Made by a program: the position numbers and the translations under genes
Source of the DNA: JBBIJO01 sp037445895
GTDB taxonomy: Bacteria > Bacteroidota > Ignavibacteria > Kapaibacteriales > UBA2268
Assembly (NCBI GenBank): GCA_037445895.1
Contig: JBBIJO010000001.1
Coordinates: forward strand, 124,001-188,000
DNA length: 64,000 bases
Direction of reading: 5' to 3'
Shown here: positions 27,209-36,103 of the stretch, in pieces
How the letters are laid out: each line of letters begins with the position of its first letter
Numbering within the stretch: the stretch's first letter is position 1
The notes under the pieces: generated by a model
What the model was told of the DNA's origin: nothing
Seen by the model: only the letters and a program-made list of their open reading frames with translations
The model's database searches: none

Positions 27209-28872
27209 AAGTCAATACTTTCGACTGTCCAACTACGTTTAACTTGAATATTTGGTTTTACAAGGAAAATCTTTTCGGAAAGCTTAAATGGCTTTAAAGA
27301 CCCGTAAAAGTATTGTCCATCATTATCGAAATCCTGAAAAACAATAAGTGTGTAAGTTCCCTCTGGCAAATTTTCGAATCGCCAAAGTCCCTTTTCAATT
27401 TTCGAAACGTAAAAATTCGACTTATTAAAGGCAGCGATTCGTAAATTTTGGTGAACTGTATCGCCGAAAGGTAACACTCTGCCTTGAAGGCTTCCAAAAA
27501 CTGGTTGGTCGAAAATTAACAACTCGCTTTCAACCGCCAAATTACTATTTACCATTCCGTAAATATCGAACAGAGTATCTATTTTTATGTATAATTTGTA
27601 CCTATTGTTCCATTTTAATTTCCCGAATTCGAGCATTGCCGTAAATGAATTCACAAACACCAAATTCCCTTTTAATGTATCTTTCTGAGCAATACCTATG
27701 GCTAATACATTTATTTTCGAACGAGTTGTATCAATTGGTTTCGAAAATCCCAAATGTAGCTTATCCGTAAGAGTGTTAATTTTATATTGCTTTTCAATTA
27801 GAATTCTTGGCTTTTGTTGGTCCTTTGCAGAATTCCCTTTGAAAACTAACTTCTTTCGGTAGTCGAGACGATTCCCAATCGTATCTTTAAATACATCAAG
27901 TGCTTCAATCGACAAATAATAGTAAGCGTCGGACAAAGGCGAATCTACAAAAAGGAAAAAAGTATTCTTTTCTTCGGGATTAACAAAGCCAAGCAGAGGA
28001 AAAACAGATTTTTTATTACTGGTATCGACAACAACAATTGTGTGAAAAAGTGAATCATTAAAAGAAACGGGTTCCGAAAATCTTAATTTCAAAATCCTTG
28101 AATTAAATGCTTCAATATCAACCAATTCTGGTTTTACAAAGTCAACGGCTTTTCTCAATAGAATTTTGCAAGTATCGAAAATAACGTTGGTTACATCTGT
28201 TTCTTGTGAATAAATCCCAAAATCATCAATTCCCCCATCATAAATTTTATTATTGTTTCTATCTTTAAAAGCAAGAATAAAATACTTGCCATTTTTCATC
28301 GCTTCGATTGAAAAATCTCCATTTTGATTAGGTTGAGTTTTATAATGGAACAATTGCTCTACGTCCTTTAAGGTATCGTCAAACTCAACTGCTGGAAATG
28401 CGTAAACAAAAACAGTAGTCATATCGTCGGCGATAATTTTTCCAGCTATTCTGCCACTATCAATATGTGCCCCCGTTGAAAAAACGAGAGCAAAAGGCTC
28501 CTGTGCTTTATTTTGGTCTAAATCGGAATAACCAGTTCCTATAAGTAATGAATAAGTTGTGTTCGAATCTAAACCATCCGTAAATTTTATCTCTAACGTT
28601 TTCCCACTCCACCCAATTTGATAGTTTGCAGGAGGATTCAAGAAAATGTTGTTAACAACGCTACCCCGCTCGACCCATTTGTTGAACGTAATTTCAATAT
28701 TATTCTTCCGAAAATTTGTCATATAATTTAATGGATAGAAATCGATAACTTTGGGCGGTATGCGGTTGGGTTCTCCACCAGAAGGGGGTTTGGGGTTCGC
28801 ACACGAAAGGATTATAAACAACAGAATATATGGCAAACCTATCGAGACTATTTTATGCAATGCACTGTTCAC
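27190..28872 (-). CDS. Ig-like domain lipoprotein
   Basis: This 560-residue probable outer-membrane lipoprotein has a hydrophobic leader and a lipobox ending at Cys24 (FIILSCAN). A Big_5-type Ig-like domain follows (about 37-130: PPKVIDFYPLNY, NIEITFNKWV, LVFSTG). The middle has carboxypeptidase-regulatory-like or SdrD B-like segments (GKYFILAFKDRNNNKIYDGG), and a similar one stands near the C-terminus (EGTYTLIVFQDFDNDGQY). Proteins of this architecture are common and uncharacterised in Bacteroidota. It is the first gene of the minus-strand operon. Confidence 0.82.
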   Translation of the reverse strand: MNSALHKIVSIGLPYILLFIILSCANPKPPSGGEPNRIPPKVIDFYPLNYMTNFRKNNIEITFNKWVERGSVVNNIFLNPPANYQIGWSGKTLEIKFTDGLDSNTTYSLLIGTGYSDLDQNKAQEPFALVFSTGAHIDSGRIAGKIIADDMTTVFVYAFPAVEFDDTLKDVEQLFHYKTQPNQNGDFSIEAMKNGKYFILAFKDRNNNKIYDGGIDDFGIYSQETDVTNVIFDTCKILLRKAVDFVKPELVDIEAFNSRILKLRFSEPVSFNDSLFHTIVVVDTSNKKSVFPLLGFVNPEEKNTFFLFVDSPLSDAYYYLSIEALDVFKDTIGNRLDYRKKLVFKGNSAKDQQKPRILIEKQYKINTLTDKLHLGFSKPIDTTRSKINVLAIGIAQKDTLKGNLVFVNSFTAMLEFGKLKWNNRYKLYIKIDTLFDIYGMVNSNLAVESELLIFDQPVFGSLQGRVLPFGDTVHQNLRIAAFNKSNFYVSKIEKGLWRFENLPEGTYTLIVFQDFDNDGQYFYGSLKPFKLSEKIFLVKPNIQVKRSWTVESIDLWMKAR

Positions 28873-28917
28873 TTGATAAAACTAAAATTAGACTATAAAA
28901 AAAAGCAATTTAAATAG

Positions 28918-28925
28918 TAATTTTG
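28918..28925 (+). promoter_or_regulatory. Possible -7 element for the aldehyde dehydrogenase operon
   Basis: TAATTTTG lies 31 bases before the ATG at 28957 and matches TAnnTTTG. No TTTG box at the right spacing was found. Confidence 0.33.
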
Positions 28926-28956
28926 AAATATTAGATAAAAAATATAGGCATTGATA

Positions 28957-30327
28957 ATGGAAAAAATAATTACTATCAACCCAACAACCGAAGAAGTTCT
29001 TGGCGAATACGTTGAATACAGTTATTCGGAAATCGATAGTAAAATAGAACTTTCCCGAAAGGCTTTCGGCAAATGGAGCGGAATAAATATTGAAAAACGA
29101 TGTGAATATTTGCAAAAAATAGCCGAAGAATTAGATAAAGACAAGCATAATTTAGGCACTTTAATTACCAAAGAGATGGGGAAACCGATTAGCCAATCTA
29201 TTGCAGAAATCGAAAAATGTATATGGGTTTGTCGGTACTATTCGGAAAATGCTCCCGAACAACTTGCCGATTTGCCTGTTCAAACCGAATATTTAAAAAG
29301 TTATGTCGCTTTCATCCCATTGGGCCCAATTTTGGCAATAATGCCTTGGAATTTTCCACTTTGGCAAGTTTTCCGTTTTGCAATTCCAAGCATAGCTGCT
29401 GGAAACACAGCGATTTTGAAGCATTCCAGAAACACGATGGGTTGCGCAATTGAAATTGAAAATATTTTCCGACGCGCCGAATTGCCCGAAGGAGTTTTTG
29501 TAAACTTAGTAATTGGTTCAAGTAAAATAGCAAAAGTTATTGAAGATAACAGAATAAAGGCTGTAACGTTAACAGGAAGCACACCGGTTGGTCGTGAAGT
29601 AGCAAAAATTGCAGGCTTAAATTTAAAGAAGACTGTTTTAGAATTGGGAGGAAGCGATCCATACATTATTTTACAAGACGCCCCGTTGGAAAAAACTGTA
29701 AAAACCTGTGTCGAAGCAAAGTTGATTAACAATGGACAAAGTTGCATAGCTGCGAAAAGATTTATTGTCGAAAAAAACATTATCGAAGATTTTGTAGACT
29801 TGTTTATCAATGAAATGCAAAATAAAATCATTGGAAACCCATTGGAAGCAAGCACAAACATCGGGCCATTGGCAAGAAACGATTTACGACTGGATTTGCA
29901 TTCACAGGTTACCCGAAGCTTATCGAAAGGAGCTTCACTTCGATTAGGAGGTGTAATTCCTAATAGAACCGGTTATTTCTACCCTGCAACAGTAATAACG
30001 AATACTTATCCAGGAATACCAGTTTTCGACGAGGAAACTTTTGGCCCAGTCGCTGCAATCGCCGAGGCAAATGACGAGAAAAATGCGATTGAATTAGCAA
30101 ATCGAAGTCCTTTTGGTTTGGGAACTGCAATATTTACCTCCGACATAGAAAAAGGAAACTTCATAGCTAAACACAAACTCCAAGCGGGTTGTTGCTTCGT
30201 TAACGATTTTGTCAGGTCCGACCCAAGACTTCCCTTTGGAGGTATCAAGGATTCTGGTTACGGACGCGAACTTTCCGTATTTGGAATTCGAGAATTTGTT
30301 AATATTAAAACGGTTTGTATTAAATGA
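28957..30327 (+). CDS. Aldehyde dehydrogenase, succinate-semialdehyde dehydrogenase type
   Basis: This 456-residue NAD(P)-dependent aldehyde dehydrogenase starts at the ATG of 28957 rather than the TTG two codons earlier. Functional sites are PWNFPLWQ (130-137, cofactor), TGSTPVGREVAKIAG, Glu229 in LELGGSDP (general base) and nucleophile Cys263 in NNGQSCIAAKR. The sequence resembles the Sad/YneI-type succinate-semialdehyde dehydrogenases. It overlaps the next gene, an S41-like protein, by ATGA at 30324-30327. The true substrate is not certain from sequence alone. Confidence 0.9.
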   Translation: MEKIITINPTTEEVLGEYVEYSYSEIDSKIELSRKAFGKWSGINIEKRCEYLQKIAEELDKDKHNLGTLITKEMGKPISQSIAEIEKCIWVCRYYSENAPEQLADLPVQTEYLKSYVAFIPLGPILAIMPWNFPLWQVFRFAIPSIAAGNTAILKHSRNTMGCAIEIENIFRRAELPEGVFVNLVIGSSKIAKVIEDNRIKAVTLTGSTPVGREVAKIAGLNLKKTVLELGGSDPYIILQDAPLEKTVKTCVEAKLINNGQSCIAAKRFIVEKNIIEDFVDLFINEMQNKIIGNPLEASTNIGPLARNDLRLDLHSQVTRSLSKGASLRLGGVIPNRTGYFYPATVITNTYPGIPVFDEETFGPVAAIAEANDEKNAIELANRSPFGLGTAIFTSDIEKGNFIAKHKLQAGCCFVNDFVRSDPRLPFGGIKDSGYGRELSVFGIREFVNIKTVCIK

Positions 30328-33083
30328 AAAAAATACTTCCAATCTTTATTGCTCTTTTTAGTTTTGTTTGCCCAAAAGTTTTTCCCCAAAACTTTCTACC
30401 TAATCCATATAATCTCGACTTTGAAATAGGAGAAATTGGGGCATTGCCCAAAGGTTGGATAGTTCCGAACTATGCCGTCAATCTTAGCTACAAAGCTTAC
30501 ATTTCTAATCAGGAGCCTTTAAGTGGAAAACGCTGCTTAGAACTTTCTCGTGAAGGAGATTACGTTGAAAATGTTTACGGCTCGGTTATGCAAAGCATAG
30601 ATGCGACTCCATATCGAGGTAAAAAAATAAAAATACGCGCTGCAATCAAAGCCGAAATTCACAGTCCGAAAGGCTCTGCCCATTTGTGGGTTCGTGAAAG
30701 GTTCAAAGACGAGGAACAAACAGGTTTATTCGAATATATGGCTCAAAATCCTGTAGTTATTCGCGAATGGAAATACTATGAAATCGAAGGATGGATAAGC
30801 AACGATGCTTTATACTTAAATTATGGACTTTTGTTGTTTGGTAATGGTATAGCCTGGATCGATGATGTCTCAATCAAGGTTTTGGATTCAACGCAAGTAT
30901 ATGCCAATCCCCCGTTACCATTAACTCCTCGACAAATAGAATTTTTATCAGATTTTGCTAAAGTTTATGGATTAATACGTTACTTCTATCCAAGTAACGA
31001 GGCAAAAAAAATAAATTGGGACAACTTTGCTTTTCATAGCGTTAAGTCAATTTTAAATATTAACAGTGAAGTCGAACGTTATCAACTTATCGAACAACTT
31101 TTCAGACCTATTGCTCCACTTTTGAAAATTGTTCCTAAAAATGGAACTAAAGTAAGTTTTTCTAAACCTAACAACGCACTCAACAATGTAGCTCTATCTT
31201 GGATGCATTCTGGTTTGCCATTCTCTTCCAACAACCCCTTCATAAAAAGCAAAATCATTAATTGTTACAATCCGACAAGAAAAGCCGAAGGTATTGTTGA
31301 GCAAATCATTAATGTATCAAATTTCCGGAATAAAATTGCAAAGTTTTCGATTTTTTCTCGGGGTAAACTCGTTGGATACCCCAGTAAAGTTATTCTTGCT
31401 TTTAGGTTCGACAGTTCTGGAAACAACATAGTAGATTCAAAAATTAGGGAAATAAATACAATTGAATACAGTCGTTGGCAGTCTTTTGAACTTTCTGCGT
31501 CAATTCCTTCGAATGCAGTATTTTTGAGACTTGCTATAATTCTCGTTGGCGAAGGAGAAATTTATTTCGACGATGCTAAATTGTTCATCGAAGGGATTGA
31601 AGAAAATATATTAAAAAACCCCAGTTTTGAATCCGACAAAGATTCCCGTTTAATTTTTGGTTGGAAGTTACTCGAGCAATCTGAACATAATGGATATTCG
31701 GCAACCATTGTTAAAACAAAACCCCTTGCTGGGGAAAAAGCTCTCCTTTTAATGTCCGATACCGAAACAATGATAGCGCTACCTGCTGAAAACTCGGCAC
31801 TCAAAATAGCATTAAGTAATGGTTACTATGCTATGATTCCTTCCACAATCTTTATAGACTCCGCCAGAACACTTCCCTATTCTAGTATTGATTCATTAGA
31901 GAAGGAAATTGGCCATCCTTCCTTTGTTGCAGAAGATAGAATCTCTCGCTTAGTAACAGCGATTATTCTATGGAATTTAATTCAACATTTTAGTATTTAT
32001 CTTAATAAAGATTGGAAACCCGAAACAGCCTTGGAACAAGTATTGGAAAAGTCTGCTACCGATTCTACCCTTCCGTGTTTTCTCGCCACATTGGGAACTA
32101 TGCTTCATTCCGTAGAGGATAATCAAGTAAGGATTTGGCACAAAGACTTAGAATCAAACACAACCTTTCCGTTCCAATGGTCTGAGTTTCATGGAAAAAT
32201 TATTATAACTGATGTTGGAAAAGACATATCGGGCATTAGGGTCGGAGATGAAGTGATTGAAATTAACGGAAAGTCGATTCGAAGTGTGATTGACTCTGTT
32301 TCGGCATTCCTTTCCTACTCAAACAATGAATGGAAATATTTAAAATCGCTTGCCTATATCCGTTACAATTTTGATGAAAAAATTAACTTAACTATCAAAA
32401 AAGAATCGGGCGAAACCTCGAAAATAGAGCTCAAAAAGGTAGCAAATCCAAACGATTTTGTTGAGGAACGCCCTGCTCCAGTAAGTAAAATTTCGGACAA
32501 TATTCTTTATTTTGATTTGACACGAATTCGTGATAATGATTTCAAAAACAAACTCGATTCATTAAAACCTGTTGACTATTATATCTTCGATTTAAGGGGC
32601 TTTGTGCTAACTAGCGAATATTTTCTGAGTTATTTTACTGCACAAAAAGCAAATTCGCCAAAATGGATGCTACCAGTATTTACTTTCCCAAATCGAGAAA
32701 AAATTTCTTGGAACAAAGTTGTTTCCGAAGTCAAAGGCAAAGCATTAATACAACCAAAGGGGTTATACTTCTTAATCGACGAAAGAACGGTTGGACTTGG
32801 AGAAATAGTTGCTGCAATAGTAAGAAATTACAAAATAGGGAAACTTGTCGGTCGTTCAACCGGCGGTAGCCCTTCGGAGGTTGCTACCTTTTCTATTCCT
32901 TGCAATTTTAACCTTTCGTGGAGCTTTCTAAAAGTTATTGGTTACGATGGAAAAGAAATTTACAGGGATGGTTTGCCGCCACAAATCCCAGTAAATAAGT
33001 ATTTAAGCAAAGAAACTAACATTTACAATAAAGATTGGATACTTTTGAAGGCAATCGAGCTAATCGAAAAGCAAAGTAAATAA
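30324..33083 (+). CDS. Exported S41-like protein lacking the catalytic serine
   Basis: This 919-residue protein has a signal peptide (about 1-21, ending VFPQ). Two beta-rich, carbohydrate-binding-like regions follow (about 25-190 and 320-510), then a PDZ-like segment near 635 (GIRVGDEVIEINGKSI). A tail-specific-protease fold closes it. At the nucleophile elbow, where active S41 enzymes have T-x-S-A-x-E, this one reads LIDERTVGLGEIVAAI (about 815-830), with no serine. The later lysine position reads VGRSTGGSPSE. It is probably a non-catalytic S41 homologue. It is coupled by ATGA to the aldehyde dehydrogenase gene. Confidence 0.82.
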   Translation: MKKILPIFIALFSFVCPKVFPQNFLPNPYNLDFEIGEIGALPKGWIVPNYAVNLSYKAYISNQEPLSGKRCLELSREGDYVENVYGSVMQSIDATPYRGKKIKIRAAIKAEIHSPKGSAHLWVRERFKDEEQTGLFEYMAQNPVVIREWKYYEIEGWISNDALYLNYGLLLFGNGIAWIDDVSIKVLDSTQVYANPPLPLTPRQIEFLSDFAKVYGLIRYFYPSNEAKKINWDNFAFHSVKSILNINSEVERYQLIEQLFRPIAPLLKIVPKNGTKVSFSKPNNALNNVALSWMHSGLPFSSNNPFIKSKIINCYNPTRKAEGIVEQIINVSNFRNKIAKFSIFSRGKLVGYPSKVILAFRFDSSGNNIVDSKIREINTIEYSRWQSFELSASIPSNAVFLRLAIILVGEGEIYFDDAKLFIEGIEENILKNPSFESDKDSRLIFGWKLLEQSEHNGYSATIVKTKPLAGEKALLLMSDTETMIALPAENSALKIALSNGYYAMIPSTIFIDSARTLPYSSIDSLEKEIGHPSFVAEDRISRLVTAIILWNLIQHFSIYLNKDWKPETALEQVLEKSATDSTLPCFLATLGTMLHSVEDNQVRIWHKDLESNTTFPFQWSEFHGKIIITDVGKDISGIRVGDEVIEINGKSIRSVIDSVSAFLSYSNNEWKYLKSLAYIRYNFDEKINLTIKKESGETSKIELKKVANPNDFVEERPAPVSKISDNILYFDLTRIRDNDFKNKLDSLKPVDYYIFDLRGFVLTSEYFLSYFTAQKANSPKWMLPVFTFPNREKISWNKVVSEVKGKALIQPKGLYFLIDERTVGLGEIVAAIVRNYKIGKLVGRSTGGSPSEVATFSIPCNFNLSWSFLKVIGYDGKEIYRDGLPPQIPVNKYLSKETNIYNKDWILLKAIELIEKQSK

Positions 33084-33103
33084 TTTGTCTAATAGAAATT
33101 TTG

Positions 33104-33111
33104 TATTTTTG
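33104..33111 (+). promoter_or_regulatory. Possible -7 element for the HMA protein
   Basis: TATTTTTG matches TAnnTTTG, 29 bases before the ATG at 33141. A TTTG lies at 33084 but with only 16 bases between. A GGAG ribosome-binding site follows at about 33130. Confidence 0.4.
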
Positions 33112-33140
33112 TATTTTGTAGTAATAATAGGAGTAATTAA

Positions 33141-33551
33141 ATGACCAACAAAGTCAAAAATCAACTCATCGTTCTTGCAATCTTTTTGTTGCTTCCTGCA
33201 TTCGTATTTTCTAAAAGTGAGCAAATAAAAATCCTAACAAATGCTCATTGTGAAAATTGCAAAGTGAAAATCGAGAAAGCTCTCAAAAAAGTAAGTGGCG
33301 TCGAAGAAGCTAACCTCGATTTACCATCAAAAATCGCAGAGGTGAAATTCAATTCTGACCAAACTAACCCTGAATTTCTTGTCCAAGCCGTTCAAAAGGC
33401 AGGCTACGAAGCTTCGATATTCAAGGATGGTGGCGAAAACAAAGCCTTACCTGAACACAAAGATGAGCATTGCAATGGCCAAAGCAAGAATGAGCACTCG
33501 AAAGATAGCAAAACAAAAGCAAAATGCTGCGATACAAAAATTAAAAAATGA
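33141..33551 (+). CDS. Exported heavy-metal-associated (HMA) domain protein
   Basis: This 136-residue protein has a signal peptide (about 1-24), then one ferredoxin-like HMA domain with the metal-binding pair Cys37-x2-Cys40 (HCENCKVKIEKALKKVSGV). A low-complexity tail follows with possible extra metal ligands: His106, His110, Cys111, His119, Cys129, Cys130. An export signal on a free-standing HMA protein suggests a periplasmic metal carrier or sensor, perhaps for copper, but this is inference. It lies 57 bases after the S41-like gene and ends before a clear terminator. Confidence 0.85.
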   Translation: MTNKVKNQLIVLAIFLLLPAFVFSKSEQIKILTNAHCENCKVKIEKALKKVSGVEEANLDLPSKIAEVKFNSDQTNPEFLVQAVQKAGYEASIFKDGGENKALPEHKDEHCNGQSKNEHSKDSKTKAKCCDTKIKK

Positions 33552-33605
33552 TAGCCGATACAATTTCGGTGTAATTAATTTGCTATATAGATTCTAAATC
33601 CCATC

Positions 33606-33637
33606 AGACTGTCCTTGAAAAGGGGGCAGTCTTTTTG
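33606..33637 (+). terminator. Rho-independent terminator after the HMA gene
   Basis: AGACTGTCC (33606-33614) pairs with GGGCAGTCT (33624-33632), with one G-T pair, around a 9-base loop and is followed by TTTTTG. It lies 55 bases after the HMA stop codon. Confidence 0.8.
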
Positions 33638-33733
33638 TTTTTATTTGCAATTGTTTCGAATCAAACTCAAAAACGAGACTGTAAACTCCTTAGTTCATTT
33701 GTCACGATACCGTTGAAGAAAAAATTAAAAAAT

Positions 33734-33741
33734 TAATTTTG
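33734..33741 (+). promoter_or_regulatory. Possible -7 element for the GT9 pair
   Basis: TAATTTTG lies 41 bases before the ATG at 33783 and matches TAnnTTTG. The -33 region is not a match. Confidence 0.33.
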
Positions 33742-33782
33742 CATTTCGCTTGAACAATTTAAAATATTTTAAATCTTGAAAA

Positions 33783-34856
33783 ATGCAAAGATTTTTAAAA
33801 TTTATCGAAAACAGTGTTAAATCTGTTTTAAAAAACTTGCTTTATGCAAAAAAGAGCAAAAGAACTCCAACAGTATGCAAACAAAAGTCCGACAATATTG
33901 CAAACGCAAAAAAAATTTTGCTCCTTCGCCATGACAGAATGGGAGACTTGCTCGTTACTACCCCATTCCTTAGAATTTTACACAATGAGTTGCCCGAAAG
34001 TCAACTCTATATTCTTTTAAGCACAAGAAATGTCGTTGGAAAATCTTGCATTGAACCATATTGTACAGGAATTTTTATCTTCCATAAAAATCTTTGGAAA
34101 ACTATTACTCTATTAAAAGAATTAAAAAGGAAAAAATTCGAGTTAGTCATAGACCTTTTGGATAACCCATCGGTTACTTCCTCGATTTTTGTGCGTCTAC
34201 TCAAACCAAAATTTTCGCTCGGTTTCGATAAACCTAATAAAAATATCTATACCCATATTGTTCCTTTACCCAACAAAATAAATGTCCATATTGTCGAAAG
34301 AATAGCAAATCTTCTTATTCCTTTTGGTTTGAATCTTCACAACTACAACTTAAGTCTTGAATACCCATTAAATAAGAACAATTCTCTTTCCCCTAAGTCG
34401 GGGATACGTCTAGGCATAAATGTTTCTGGTTCGCACCGACAAAAATTTTGGGGTGTAACAAATTTCACAACATTAATAAGTAAAATTAAAGAGCATTTTA
34501 ATTTCGAAATCATTCTTTTTGCAACGAAAGAGTATCGTTTTGAACTTGAACGGATACGAATTGCAACCGACGTCAATGTTGCCAACTTTACGAAAGATTT
34601 CGATGAATTTGCTTCGATGATTGCAAGTTGTGATTTATTGATAACTCCCGATACATCCGTTGTTCATCTTGCTTCCTGCTTCAAAATTCCCGTTATCGTT
34701 TTTTTCCATTATATTAATCCTAAATTTGGTATGCCTTGGCTACCATACAAAACAAAATGCAAGTATTTAATAAGTTCAAAAAATTTTTATTCAGATATCG
34801 AACCACACATAGTCTTCGATGAATTTTGTAATCTTTACAAAGAAGTATTCCTATGA
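33783..34856 (+). CDS. Glycosyltransferase family 9 protein (heptosyltransferase-like)
   Basis: This 357-residue enzyme resembles ADP-heptose-LPS heptosyltransferases. After a basic N-terminal extension of about 40 residues come KILLLRHDRMGDLLVTTPFL (first Rossmann half) and, near the C-terminus, CDLLITPDTSVVHLASCFK (sugar-nucleotide binding region). These are the two hallmark segments of GT9. It overlaps the next GT9 gene by ATGA at 34853-34856. Donor and acceptor sugars cannot be read. Confidence 0.88.
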   Translation: MQRFLKFIENSVKSVLKNLLYAKKSKRTPTVCKQKSDNIANAKKILLLRHDRMGDLLVTTPFLRILHNELPESQLYILLSTRNVVGKSCIEPYCTGIFIFHKNLWKTITLLKELKRKKFELVIDLLDNPSVTSSIFVRLLKPKFSLGFDKPNKNIYTHIVPLPNKINVHIVERIANLLIPFGLNLHNYNLSLEYPLNKNNSLSPKSGIRLGINVSGSHRQKFWGVTNFTTLISKIKEHFNFEIILFATKEYRFELERIRIATDVNVANFTKDFDEFASMIASCDLLITPDTSVVHLASCFKIPVIVFFHYINPKFGMPWLPYKTKCKYLISSKNFYSDIEPHIVFDEFCNLYKEVFL

Positions 34857-35830
34857 ACATTGGTATTTTACAACTTGGAACATTTGGTGATTTAATACTT
34901 TGCACCCCAATTCTTTCGGAACTCAAAAGGAAATTCCCTTATTCAAAGATTTATTACATTGTTGGGCGACGCAATCAGCAAGTCCTTTGGAACAATCCCT
35001 TTGTCGATGAATTAATCGTTTGGGATAAATCTTTTTCAAAGATATTGACAACGATTCATTCCTTGAAAAAAAGCAAGTTTGATTATTACGTCGACCCAAA
35101 AGACCACTTCTCGCGCGAAAGTTTGTTGATTGCCCACCTTATAAAAGCAAATACGAAAATTGGTTACAATGGAAAAATTAAAGTTTTCGATATAGAAATT
35201 CCGTATTCGATTGCAAACCATAAACTACATTTTACTCAAAGGATTTTCCAAGCTTTCGAAACCTTTGGGATTTCAACTCCCACTATCAATAACATCCCTA
35301 AACCACAGTTATTTCCATCTAATGACTCGAAAAGATACGTTGCAGAGTTTCTTCTGTCGAGCAAAGTCGATAAATTTATAGTTTGGAATATCTCGGCAAG
35401 TAATCCTAACAAGATGCTAAGCGAAAATATTTTAGTCGCAACTTTCAAAGAATGTTCTTATCCAAACAATTTGAGAATAGTGTTAACATATACTCCCAAA
35501 CATAAAAATATAGCATTGAAAATCAAGTCGGCTTGCCCCGATTTTTGTATCTTCGCTTCGAGGGATTTTCTCGATGTAGCTGCCCTTGTCGAACAATCAA
35601 TTGGGGTAATCACTCCCGATACAGCGATGGTCCATGTTGCTTCTGCTTTCGACAAACCACTTCTTGCATTCTACAGTGGACTGGACGATTTCTACGACAA
35701 ATTTTTTCCAATTAATCGACGTTCAATCATAATCAGGGCTAAACCTGGCGATTTTGGGATACAATCAATTACACTTCCCCAAATTATCGATTCATTAACA
35801 ACTTTTGTTAAGAATTATGTTGCAGTATGA
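34853..35830 (+). CDS. Glycosyltransferase family 9 protein, second of a tandem pair
   Basis: This 325-residue protein has NIGILQLGTFGDLILCTPIL at the N-terminus and GVITPDTAMVHVASAFDKP near residue 265, the two GT9 signatures. It is translationally coupled to the preceding GT9. The pair probably adds two sugars in turn to a lipopolysaccharide or lipo-oligosaccharide core. A third GT9 lies at 53.8 kb and an O-antigen-ligase-like protein at 14.4 kb. Confidence 0.88.
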   Translation: MNIGILQLGTFGDLILCTPILSELKRKFPYSKIYYIVGRRNQQVLWNNPFVDELIVWDKSFSKILTTIHSLKKSKFDYYVDPKDHFSRESLLIAHLIKANTKIGYNGKIKVFDIEIPYSIANHKLHFTQRIFQAFETFGISTPTINNIPKPQLFPSNDSKRYVAEFLLSSKVDKFIVWNISASNPNKMLSENILVATFKECSYPNNLRIVLTYTPKHKNIALKIKSACPDFCIFASRDFLDVAALVEQSIGVITPDTAMVHVASAFDKPLLAFYSGLDDFYDKFFPINRRSIIIRAKPGDFGIQSITLPQIIDSLTTFVKNYVAV

Positions 35831-35859
35831 AATATGTTTATTAACTATTTAAATGGGAT

Positions 35860-36103
35860 TTAGGTCGAAATATCTTCAACTTTCTTCCAGATTGCCATAC
35901 AAGCGCGGGTAACGAAAGCACCGTCATAACCACCATAATATAGCCAGAAATCAGGTGGAAGAACAACAGCAACAATAATGACAAAAGATTGTTACATCCT
36001 ATTCAATCTCGTTTCTTACCAACAGAACGAATTAGCCAAAGATTGATACTTTTATCGATAATAACACCTGTCTTAACAAAATAGCAATTAAATAAAACGA
36101 TAG
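35860..36103 (-). pseudogene. Possible decayed coding fragments downstream of the phosphate transporter
   Basis: Two short minus-strand frames without start codons read like protein. One ends at 36003 and includes GVIIDKSINLWLIRSVGKKRD (displaced frame). The other ends at 35860 and includes VVLPPDFWLYYGGYDG and VTRACMAIWKK. They lie in different frames with a stop between, as expected of a frameshifted gene end. I recognise no family. It may be ordinary intergenic sequence. Confidence 0.2.

Noticed and set aside
29301..29861. Minus-strand frame of 186 codons inside the aldehyde dehydrogenase gene
   Set aside because: It is an antisense shadow of a gene with all catalytic motifs in place.
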